9,322 bases of DNA from F1-120-MAGs023 sp038228615 (GTDB taxonomy: Bacteria; Actinomycetota; Acidimicrobiia; IMCC26256; PALSA-610). This document shows, one piece after another, positions 1-5,486 of this stretch. The stretch's first letter is position 1. Each line of letters starts with the position of its first letter. The notes beneath the pieces were generated by a model. The model had not been told where the DNA came from. It did no database searches and saw nothing but the letters and a program-made list of their open reading frames with translations. The DNA is taken from positions 1 to 9,322 of the forward strand of contig JBBRPC010000146.1 in the NCBI GenBank assembly GCA_038228615.1, in the 5' to 3' direction. Made by a program: the position numbers and the translations under genes.

Positions 1-357
1 GACGGGGAATACCCCAGGCGGCTGGTCGTCTTTGCTTTCCAGCGCGGTCATGTCAAGTTTGATCGCAACTCCGCTGACGTGGCTTCCCGACAGGGTCAAG
101 GATCCGGAGACGCCAGAAGTCTGGACGACCGCGGTGTGTGCGAGCGGACCAAACTTCTCGTTAATACGAAATCCTGCGGTCGTATCGGCGCCGGACTGCA
201 CGACGTAGTGCCCATCTGGCCCCGTTGTCGATGCGACCGTCGCGCGGGTCGTGAGCGCGAGCTTCGGCGGTGCGTCGTCGCGGATGACGTAGTACCAGAC
301 TCCAAAACCCCCGCCGACGAGCACCAGGAGCACGATCAGCGACAAGATTCTTTTCAA
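1..357 (-). CDS. Membrane-anchored YceI-like protein, N-terminal part (runs off the left edge)
   Basis: The first 119 codons are present and the gene continues past the window edge. Residues 1-25 form a signal anchor: a short basic start (MKRIL) and a hydrophobic stretch (LSLIVLLVLVGGGFGVWYYV). From about residue 50 the sequence follows the start of the YceI lipocalin-like fold: HYVVQSGADTTAGFRINEKF, then TSGVSGSLTLSGSHVSGVAI and DMTALES. YceI proteins bind isoprenoid-type lipids and usually lie outside the cytoplasmic membrane; the ligand here is unknown. I chose the TTG start because a GAAGGA motif lies 7 nt upstream, a TGA closes the frame about 60 nt further up, and no ATG or GTG lies between. 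It is transcribed divergently from the leuB operon. The family call rests on about 70 visible residues of the domain. Confidence 0.8.
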   Translation of the reverse strand, partial: MKRILSLIVLLVLVGGGFGVWYYVIRDDAPPKLALTTRATVASTTGPDGHYVVQSGADTTAGFRINEKFGPLAHTAVVQTSGVSGSLTLSGSHVSGVAIKLDMTALESKDDQPPGVFPV

Positions 358-364
358 GGGAGGT

Positions 365-370
365 TCCTTC
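365..370 (-). promoter_or_regulatory. Ribosome binding site deciding the TTG start of the YceI-like gene
   Basis: GAAGGA on the minus strand, 7 nt before the TTG at 357-355. It is the only good Shine-Dalgarno motif in the open part of this frame and it justifies a non-ATG start. Confidence 0.6.
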
Positions 371-382
371 GGGGGCTGGTTC

Positions 383-396
383 GCGGCACTTGCCGC
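383..396. repeat. Perfect 6-bp inverted repeat with 2-bp centre, upstream of the YceI-like gene
   Basis: GCGGCA-CT-TGCCGC is perfectly symmetric and lies 26 bp before the TTG start at 357. It could be an operator for a dimeric repressor or a tight hairpin in the 5' leader of the YceI-like mRNA. No regulator can be named from the sequence. Confidence 0.45.
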
Positions 397-463
397 ACAA
401 AGGTACGCGCGTCATGGTGAAGATCGCGCGCGGATGTCGGGCGTTTGCCACAGGAAGATGGGA

Positions 464-469
464 TAACAT
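464..469 (+). promoter_or_regulatory. Candidate -10 element for the leader/leuB operon
   Basis: TAACAT fits the actinobacterial -10 pattern TANNNT. It ends 8 bp before the ATG of the leader ORF at 478, so transcription would start at or next to that ATG and the leader would be translated from a leaderless mRNA. This fits the absence of a well-placed Shine-Dalgarno motif there. No convincing -35 is seen at 16-18 bp; TTGCCA at 445-450 is too close. Position and motif only, so tentative. Confidence 0.35.
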
Positions 470-477
470 GGCGATCA

Positions 478-522
478 ATGAGTCAGATGTGCACTTTTTT
501 CGTCATTACTGTTATTTCGTAG
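478..522 (+). CDS. Putative branched-chain amino-acid leader peptide (14 aa)
   Basis: A 14-codon ORF reads MSQMCTFFVITVIS and ends at TAG. Codons 9-13 are Val-Ile-Thr-Val-Ile (GTC ATT ACT GTT ATT). Four of these five specify end products of the operon downstream, and threonine is the classical isoleucine precursor. Four of the five end in T, whereas the neighbouring genes mostly favour G or C in that position. An 11-bp hairpin starts in the stop codon and an intrinsic terminator follows 30 nt later, before leuB. Leader-peptide attenuation of branched-chain operons is established in enterobacteria and for ilvBNC of Corynebacterium glutamicum. There is no clear Shine-Dalgarno motif for the ATG; an internal ATG at 487 would give an 11-residue version. 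The function is inferred from codon content and position. Confidence 0.55.
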   Translation: MSQMCTFFVITVIS

Positions 523-547
523 CGAGCGCCGGTCGTCCGGTGTTCGC
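522..547 (+). other. 11-bp leader hairpin beginning in the leader stop codon
   Basis: Bases 522-532 pair without interruption with 537-547 (nine Watson-Crick and two G-U pairs) around the loop TCGT. The stem starts at the last base of the leader TAG. A ribosome at the stop codon would cover its 5' arm, whereas one stalled at the Val/Ile codons would mostly leave it free. This is the place of the 1:2 hairpin in classical attenuators. Confidence 0.55.
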
Positions 548-552
548 GTCTG

Positions 553-576
553 CCGCCCCAACAAGGGCGGTTTTTT
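553..576 (+). terminator. Intrinsic terminator / attenuator upstream of leuB
   Basis: The stem CCGCCC (553-558) with GGGCGG (565-570), loop CAACAA, is followed directly by six T (571-576): a textbook intrinsic terminator on the plus strand. It lies 30 bp before the leuB start, inside the divergent region, where no plus-strand gene other than the short leader ORF precedes it. It would therefore stop transcription into leuB-ilvE-cimA rather than end an upstream gene. Confidence 0.75.
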
Positions 577-606
577 GTTGCCCGTCTCAAGAAGGATCTG
601 TTCCTG

Positions 607-1599
607 ATGACCCACAAGATCGCGGTGGTTGCCGGTGACGGCATCGGACCTGAGGTCACCACCGAAGCGTTGAAGGTCGTGCGTGCGGTTGGCGTGAGCA
701 TCGACACGGTCGACTTTGATCTCGGTGGCGCTCGCTATTTGCGCACAGGTGACGTGCTCCCCGACGGCGAACTTGACCGACTCCGTGAGTTCGACGCGAT
801 CCTCGGCGGCGCCATCGGAACCCCCGACGTGCCTCCTGGCGTGTTGGAACGGGGCCTCCTGCTCAAGATGCGTTTTGCGCTCGACCTCTACATCAACCTG
901 CGGCCGTTCAAAGCCACAGCGAACCGGCATAACGATGGGGTCGACTTCCTGGTCGTTCGCGAGAACACCGAAGGTACCTACGCTGGCGAAGGCGGTTTCT
1001 TGCGGCAGGGAACCCCGCTCGAAATCGCGACGCAGGGTTCTGTCAATACCAGAATGGGCGTGGAACGCTGCGTGCGATACGCCTTCGACCTCGCCCGATC
1101 GCGCGAGCGGAAACACTTGACGCTCGTGCACAAGACGAACGTGCTCACCTTCGCTGGCGATCTCTGGCAGCGAACGTTCGACGAAGTTGGCAAAGAATTT
1201 CCGGATGTCACGACGGCGTATCACCATGTAGATGCCGCGTGTATCTACATGGTGCAAGACCCAGCTCGTTACGACGTGATTGTCACCGACAACCTGTTCG
1301 GTGACATCCTGACCGATCTTGCTGGCGCGGTCAGCGGCGGGATTGGCAGGGCCGCGTCGGCCAACATGAACATGGCACGAACGGCTCCATCGTTTTTTGA
1401 GCCAGTACATGGCTCGGCGCCCGATATCGCAGGCAAGGGCATCGCCGATCCGCGCGCCGCGATTATCAGCGCAGCGATGATGCTCGACTTCCTCGGGGAG
1501 AGCGATGCCGCGCAACGAATTCGCACAGCAGTCGCAACAACCGACCTCGTTGAAGGTTCGACGATTCAAATTGGCGACGCAATCTGCGGCGCTCTGTAA
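607..1599 (+). CDS. leuB: 3-isopropylmalate dehydrogenase
   Basis: LeuB (EC 1.1.1.85) oxidatively decarboxylates 3-isopropylmalate with NAD+ in cytosolic leucine synthesis; in the citramalate route it also converts 3-methylmalate to 2-oxobutyrate. The 330 residues are full length for the short actinobacterial LeuB type. Visible hallmarks are AGDGIGPEV near residue 9, the substrate-loop segment LERGLLLKMRF, the catalytic-lysine segment HKTNVLTFAG (H175, K176), the metal-binding DNLFGDILTD (D228-D237), and the NAD-binding EPVHGSAPDIAG from E265. The pattern favours isopropylmalate dehydrogenase over isocitrate or tartrate dehydrogenase. GAAGGA lies 10 nt before the ATG. It is the first gene of a leuB-ilvE-cimA operon and sits directly behind a putative attenuator. 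Confidence 0.95.
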   Translation: MTHKIAVVAGDGIGPEVTTEALKVVRAVGVSIDTVDFDLGGARYLRTGDVLPDGELDRLREFDAILGGAIGTPDVPPGVLERGLLLKMRFALDLYINLRPFKATANRHNDGVDFLVVRENTEGTYAGEGGFLRQGTPLEIATQGSVNTRMGVERCVRYAFDLARSRERKHLTLVHKTNVLTFAGDLWQRTFDEVGKEFPDVTTAYHHVDAACIYMVQDPARYDVIVTDNLFGDILTDLAGAVSGGIGRAASANMNMARTAPSFFEPVHGSAPDIAGKGIADPRAAIISAAMMLDFLGESDAAQRIRTAVATTDLVEGSTIQIGDAICGAL

Positions 1600-1601
1600 A
1601 T

Positions 1602-1626
1602 ACCCGACGCATTAACCCGACGCATT
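1602..1626 (+). repeat. Two tandem copies of a 12-bp unit behind leuB
   Basis: ACCCGACGCATT occurs at 1602-1613 and again at 1615-1626, a period of 13 bp, starting two bases after the leuB stop codon. It is probably a small local duplication; no function is evident. Confidence 0.6.
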
Positions 1627-1637
1627 CAAACCTGTCT

Positions 1638-1664
1638 CCCGCTCGACATGCGGGCGGAGAGCCC
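1638..1664 (+). other. Two mutually exclusive short hairpins before ilvE
   Basis: CCCGC (1638-1642) can pair with GCGGG (1650-1654), and GGGC (1652-1655) can pair with GCCC (1661-1664). The two stems share bases 1652-1654, so only one can form at a time. The second lies just before the ilvE ribosome site GAAAGGA (1665-1671). There is no T-run, so neither is an intrinsic terminator. They may affect ilvE translation or mRNA stability, or be chance in GC-rich DNA. Confidence 0.3.
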
Positions 1665-1679
1665 GAAAGGACGATCGAC

Positions 1680-2597
1680 ATGCCGATTACCCCCACACCA
1701 AAAATCTGGATGAACGGTGAGATGGTCGACTGGGATAAGGCCCAGATCCATATTCTCACCCACACGTTGCACTACGGCATGGGTGTCTTCGAAGGGATCC
1801 GCGCGTACGAGACAAGCACCGGCCCGGCGGTGTTTCGGCTCACCGAGCATGTCCAACGTTTGCACCGAAGCGCACACATGATGCAAATGGAGATGCCGTA
1901 TTCCGTCGACGAAATCGTGCAGGCCACGAAGGACGTCGTGCGCGCCAGCGGGTTGCCGAGTTGTTATATCCGTCCGATTGCCTACTACGGCTACGGCGAG
2001 ATGGGACTCAATACGATTCCGTGCACAGTTGATGTCGCGGTGGCGTGTTGGCCGTGGGGTGCATACCTTGGCGATGATGCGTTGACCAAGGGCGTGCGGA
2101 TGAAGATCTCATCGTGGCGTCGCCACGATCACAACATCATGCCGCCGGCCTCGAAGACCACTGGGAACTACGTGAATTCCTCACTTGCCAAGGTCGAGGC
2201 GTTGAAGGCCGGCTACGACGAAGCACTCTTGCTCAATCCGCAGGGAATGGTGAGCGAATGCACCGGCGAGAATATTTTCGTGGTGACCGATGGTGTCATC
2301 GTGACGCCACCGTCAACGGCCGGTGCGCTCCGGGGTATCACCCAGGATTCGGTCACGACGATCGCGCGCGATTTCGGATTTCAAGTTCGGATCGGTGAAC
2401 TCTCTCGCACGGATCTGTACGTTGCCGAAGAGATGTTTGTTGTGGGCACCGCGGCTGAGGTCAGTTCAGTGAACTCAGTCGACGATCGTTCGATTCCATG
2501 CCCCGGCCCAATGACGCTCGCGATAGGCGAGGAATACGGCCGCGCGGTGCGCGGACAGGTCGACAAATACAAAGAGTGGTGTGAGCATGTCAACTGA
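1680..2597 (+). CDS. ilvE: Branched-chain amino-acid aminotransferase
   Basis: IlvE (EC 2.6.1.42) is the cytosolic PLP enzyme that reversibly transfers an amino group between glutamate and the 2-oxo acids of leucine, isoleucine and valine. The 305 residues match the length of the E. coli-type fold-class IV enzyme. Visible landmarks are LHYGMGVFEGIRAY (residues 30-43), the PLP-lysine segment SKTTGNYVNS with K159, the class-IV segment SECTGENIF with the conserved glutamate E193, the cofactor-phosphate region LRGITQDS (from L217), and GTAAE (256-260). D-amino-acid aminotransferase and aminodeoxychorismate lyase share the fold, but the long N-terminal match and the leu/cim neighbours favour IlvE. 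GAAAGGA (1665-1671) precedes the ATG. The gap to leuB is 80 bp. The last codons overlap the start of cimA, suggesting translational coupling. Confidence 0.95.
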   Translation: MPITPTPKIWMNGEMVDWDKAQIHILTHTLHYGMGVFEGIRAYETSTGPAVFRLTEHVQRLHRSAHMMQMEMPYSVDEIVQATKDVVRASGLPSCYIRPIAYYGYGEMGLNTIPCTVDVAVACWPWGAYLGDDALTKGVRMKISSWRRHDHNIMPPASKTTGNYVNSSLAKVEALKAGYDEALLLNPQGMVSECTGENIFVVTDGVIVTPPSTAGALRGITQDSVTTIARDFGFQVRIGELSRTDLYVAEEMFVVGTAAEVSSVNSVDDRSIPCPGPMTLAIGEEYGRAVRGQVDKYKEWCEHVN

Positions 2598-4230
2598 CGC
2601 GGGCGCCCCGCGCACGCCGGTTCGGGTTGAGATTTACGACACCACGTGCCGAGACGGTGCACAACTCGAAGGCATTTCGCTCACGGTCGACGACAAATTG
2701 CGGATCGCTGAACAACTTGATTGGCTCGGTGTGCACTACATCGAAGCTGGTTGGCCGGGCGCGAATCCGAAAGACGTCGAGTTGTTTCAACGAGCTCAAA
2801 CGGAGCTGAAACTCACAACAAGCACGCTGGTCGCGTTTGGAATGACCCGTCGGGTCAAGGGCAAAGTCGATAGTGACGACACGCTCCGCAACCTCGTTGA
2901 GGCCAACACGCCTGTGGTGTGCATCGTGGGCAAGACCTGGGATTACCACGTGCTGGAGGCGCTTGAGACCACACTCGATGAAGGTGTCGCGATGGTCTCG
3001 GATTCGGTCGCGTTCTTGCACGCTGAGGGACGCGAGGTGTTTTTCGACGCAGAGCATTTCTTCGACGGTTATCGCGCCAATCCTGAATTTGCGTTACGGG
3101 TTCTCGAAGGTGCCGCGACGGCTGGCGCAACGCGCCTCGTGTTGTGCGACACCAATGGTGGCACGCTGCCGTATGAGGTTGAACAAACCGTGAGCGCGGT
3201 CTACGACTACTTCGGTGGCGACGTCGGCATCGCGGTGCATCTCCACGACGATGCGGGTACCGGCGTCGCGAACGCGCTCGCTGGTGTGCGTGGCGGCGCG
3301 ATGCAGGTACAAGGAACGATCAATGGCTATGGCGAACGCACCGGAAACTGCAATCTCACAACGATCATTCCGAACCTCACGCTGAAGATGGGTGTTGAGA
3401 CGATCCCACGGGGCCGCCTTGATCGGCTCACTCCGGTTGCGCACCATGTTGCGGAACTCGTCAACATGCCGCTCAACCCGCAGGCTGCATACGTTGGACA
3501 TTCCGCGTTTGCCCATAAGGCGGGTCTCCACACTTCTGCAATCGTGAAGCGTCCCGACGCCTACGAACACACGCCACCCGATGCCGTCGGCAATGGCACG
3601 CGTTTTGTGGTGTCCGAGTTGGCTGGAAAAGCGACGCTGGTGTTGAAAGCGAAAGAACTGGGGATCGCACTCGACGGTCCGCAGCTCAACGAAGTGGTCG
3701 ACACGCTGAAACGTCTTGAACACGAGGGATATCACTTCGAGGTCGCCGATGGTTCACTCGAATTATTGATGCGACGTGCGGGCGGATGGGAACCGAATTG
3801 GTTCACCATTGAAACGTGGCGAGTCGAGACTCGCGAGGGACGCGCGCCATGGGCAAGCGAACGCCCCGACGATCCACACGCGATCGAGGTGTTCACCGAA
3901 GCCACAATCAAGGCACATATTCGAGGCGAACGTGTGATCGCGACAGCGGAAGGCAACGGGCCCGTGAACGCGCTCGATGCCGCGTTGCGCAATGTGATGC
4001 AAGAATCGTTTCCTGCTCTTGCGCGGTTGCGACTCACCGACTACAAGGTGCGGATTCTTGATTCAGGGCGCGGTACGGGAGCTGTCACTCGGGTCTTGAT
4101 CGACTCTGCCGACGACGGCGGTTCGTGGACGACGATCGGTGTCGATGAGAACATCATCGAAGCATCGTGGATCGCGCTGCTGGACTCGATTCACTACGCG
4201 TTGCTGCGCGCCGAGTTACGCGCTGGCTGA
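2587..4230 (+). CDS. cimA: (R)-citramalate synthase
   Basis: CimA (EC 2.3.3.21) condenses pyruvate and acetyl-CoA to citramalate, starting threonine-independent isoleucine synthesis. The 547 residues have the family architecture: an HMGL-like TIM barrel in roughly the first 300 residues, a linker domain, and a C-terminal regulatory dimer domain (LeuA type, about 400-547) where isoleucine feedback is expected. Visible motifs are DTTCRDGAQ (D18-Q26), metal ligands H218 and H220 in HLHDDAG, GTINGYGERTGNCNL, and HKAGLHTSA. The close relatives 2-isopropylmalate and homocitrate synthase are less likely given YDTTxRDGAQ and NGYGERTGN. Oddities are Cys21 where family members usually have Leu, and HDD where HND is common. 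I chose ATG 2587, with AAAGAG 10 nt upstream; GTG at 2581 would add two residues but is too close to that site. The start overlaps ilvE by 11 bp. Confidence 0.93.
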   Translation: MSTDAGAPRTPVRVEIYDTTCRDGAQLEGISLTVDDKLRIAEQLDWLGVHYIEAGWPGANPKDVELFQRAQTELKLTTSTLVAFGMTRRVKGKVDSDDTLRNLVEANTPVVCIVGKTWDYHVLEALETTLDEGVAMVSDSVAFLHAEGREVFFDAEHFFDGYRANPEFALRVLEGAATAGATRLVLCDTNGGTLPYEVEQTVSAVYDYFGGDVGIAVHLHDDAGTGVANALAGVRGGAMQVQGTINGYGERTGNCNLTTIIPNLTLKMGVETIPRGRLDRLTPVAHHVAELVNMPLNPQAAYVGHSAFAHKAGLHTSAIVKRPDAYEHTPPDAVGNGTRFVVSELAGKATLVLKAKELGIALDGPQLNEVVDTLKRLEHEGYHFEVADGSLELLMRRAGGWEPNWFTIETWRVETREGRAPWASERPDDPHAIEVFTEATIKAHIRGERVIATAEGNGPVNALDAALRNVMQESFPALARLRLTDYKVRILDSGRGTGAVTRVLIDSADDGGSWTTIGVDENIIEASWIALLDSIHYALLRAELRAG

Positions 4231-4248
4231 CCGGTAGATTCAACAGTC

Positions 4249-4773
4249 ATGGCCACTGATCCGTATGTCCCTGCGCGACCCTCCGACGCCCCGCGGCATA
4301 GGCAGAGCATGCCCGCAGGGATCGCGGTTCCTCCAGCGCGCGGATGGATCGCCGACCGACCAGGCGATCTTGGCCCCGAACAGCCGAGCGGCAAATTCTT
4401 AGGACGACCGGGACCAAACGTTGGATTCGCGATTTCCTTGGTGCACCGCCAGCGCGACACGTGGACCCTCGGACCGCATGAATACGTTGGCGACGCGGCA
4501 GCGGTCGTCGCCGAAATTGCGATGAAACGCGCCTCGCAGTTCGGGCGCGCGCCGATCAAGGCCGACGTCGATATCGCCGTCGCGCTCTTGGGCTACGACG
4601 GCACTGGCGACGCGGCGTGGGTCGCGTTCCGCAGCTCGCTCGTGCACGATGCCGATCACCACTATGAGCCTCGTCGAGCTGCGGTCGATCTGGTGAGCGA
4701 CGAACTCTTGAAGTCCTCGCCGACGGATGTGGCAGCCCAAGTAGCAACCTGGCGAGCATCAGTCTCCAACTGA
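4249..4773 (+). CDS. Conserved-looking protein of unknown function (174 aa)
   Basis: No enzyme family is recognised. The N-terminal 50 residues are rich in Pro, Arg and Gly (VPARPSDAPRHR, then GWIADRPGDLGPEQPSGKFL) and look extended. The rest is a soluble, mostly helical alpha-type sequence with the distinctive blocks AMKRASQFGRAP (91-102) and HHYEPRRAAVDLVS (137-150). From memory, proteins with a similar RGWxxDRPGDL start and an alanine-rich KRAS-FGRAP helix occur in other actinobacteria without assigned function. There is no signal peptide, membrane segment or cysteine. It starts 18 bp after cimA and may be co-transcribed, though the ribosome site before the ATG is weak. The coherent reading frame and codon use support a real gene. 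It converges on the VOC gene. Confidence 0.75.
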   Translation: MATDPYVPARPSDAPRHRQSMPAGIAVPPARGWIADRPGDLGPEQPSGKFLGRPGPNVGFAISLVHRQRDTWTLGPHEYVGDAAAVVAEIAMKRASQFGRAPIKADVDIAVALLGYDGTGDAAWVAFRSSLVHDADHHYEPRRAAVDLVSDELLKSSPTDVAAQVATWRASVSN

Positions 4774-4802
4774 CGAGCGAAAGCGACCGAGTCGGTATTG
4801 CA

Positions 4803-4839
4803 GACACGGTTTGGCTCGACCAGTTTGTCGAACTGTGTC
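4803..4839. terminator. Long hairpin between convergent genes, possible bidirectional terminator
   Basis: Bases 4803-4815 pair with 4827-4839 as a 13-bp stem containing three G-U pairs (plus-strand reading), with an 11-nt loop. It lies in the 89-bp gap where the 4249-4773 gene and the VOC gene meet, the usual place for a shared terminator. There is no T-run on either side, so it would be a U-tract-less type at best. A shorter hairpin, TCGAC/GTCGA (4816-4831), competes with it. Confidence 0.4.
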
Positions 4840-4862
4840 CACACACGCGACACGCGAACCGC

Positions 4863-5231
4863 TCATTCGAGGAAGAGGCAGAACGGGTGACCGGAAGGGT
4901 CAAGCATCACGCGCACGCCATCTTGCGGTTGGTACTCCGCCAGGCGCGCACCCGCAGCGACCGCGTGCTCGGCTGCTTCGTCGAGGTCGTCCACCTGGAT
5001 GTCGAGGTGGATCATCTTGTCTTGAGCCGTCCCGTGCTCGGGCCATGTCGGCGCTCGGTACTCGGCGTCGGCCTGGAACGACAGGCCGATGCCGCCCGAG
5101 GGGTCGTGCATCAACACCCACTGTGGCTCCGCGAGTGTGACCTCCCATCCGAGAAGCCGGCCATAGAAATCTGCCATGGCGTGAGCATCCGCACAGTCAA
5201 TACACACGGTAGCGAGCCGGAACCGCGGCAC
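4863..5231 (-). CDS. VOC superfamily (glyoxalase-like) protein
   Basis: A 122-residue protein with two beta-alpha-beta-beta-beta halves typical of the vicinal-oxygen-chelate fold. The first half runs from FRLATVCIDCADAHAMADFY with GRLLGWEV to about residue 55. The second runs from IHLDIQVDDLDEAAEHAVAA to the end, DPSGHPFCLF. The motif DPSGHPFCL near the C-terminus is characteristic of the glyoxalase/bleomycin-resistance-like group. H75 is a candidate metal ligand, but I do not see a full canonical metal set and the substrate cannot be named. The start is GTG at 5231, because a perfect GGAGG sits 7 nt upstream. An upstream in-frame ATG at 5270 would add 13 poorly conserved-looking residues and would put that GGAGG inside the gene. 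It is probably cytosolic and monocistronic. Confidence 0.88.
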   Translation of the reverse strand: MPRFRLATVCIDCADAHAMADFYGRLLGWEVTLAEPQWVLMHDPSGGIGLSFQADAEYRAPTWPEHGTAQDKMIHLDIQVDDLDEAAEHAVAAGARLAEYQPQDGVRVMLDPSGHPFCLFLE

Positions 5232-5238
5232 AGACTGG

Positions 5239-5243
5239 CCTCC
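5239..5243 (-). promoter_or_regulatory. Strong ribosome binding site deciding the GTG start of the VOC gene
   Basis: GGAGG on the minus strand, 7 nt from the GTG at 5231-5229. It is the best Shine-Dalgarno motif in the window and argues against the upstream ATG at 5270. Confidence 0.75.
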
Positions 5244-5393
5244 GATGATCGAGGGAAACGAGGCACCCATCCTGGCCGAAGTGAGCGCTGCGATTCAAGC
5301 GCGCGTTGTGGCGTCGCTGACCACAATGACCACTGGCCGCCACCCACGTTGCGCTCGCCCGATTGCGCAATTGAGCCTGCAACGTCTTCCACA

Positions 5394-5449
5394 GGGCACC
5401 GCCGCTTGCAACGGAATGGCAGCGTCAAGCCGCGGCGGCGCTGCTGCCC
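5394..5449. other. Extended GC-rich stem structure in the gap between two minus-strand genes
   Basis: The 255-bp stretch 5232-5486 has no gene I can support. It does hold a stem built from GGGCA/TGCCC (5394-5398, 5445-5449), CCGCCG/CGGCGG (5399-5404, 5433-5438) and CTTG/CAAG (5405-5408, 5426-5429), with a 3-nt bulge and one internal loop. It lies 38 bp downstream of the 5487-5864 gene on the minus strand, so it may end that transcript, although no U-run follows. The rest of the gap shows nothing recognisable. Confidence 0.35.
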
Positions 5450-5486
5450 GCTCTCTTGGCCGCGAGGCTTGTGCCCTGCGCGGCGC

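Noticed and set aside
553..576. The terminator read as the end of an unrelated upstream plus-strand gene
   Set aside because: The only frames upstream on the plus strand lie antisense to the YceI-like gene or show no coding character, so an attenuator role fits better.
475..1569. A 364-codon open frame on the minus strand opposite leuB
   Set aside because: It mirrors the codon structure of leuB, has no recognisable domain, and would also run over the attenuator. leuB has full-length, motif-by-motif support.
1648..1713. An upstream ORF (21 codons) overlapping the ilvE start
   Set aside because: It has no ribosome site before its ATG, and its residues show no branched-chain codon run.
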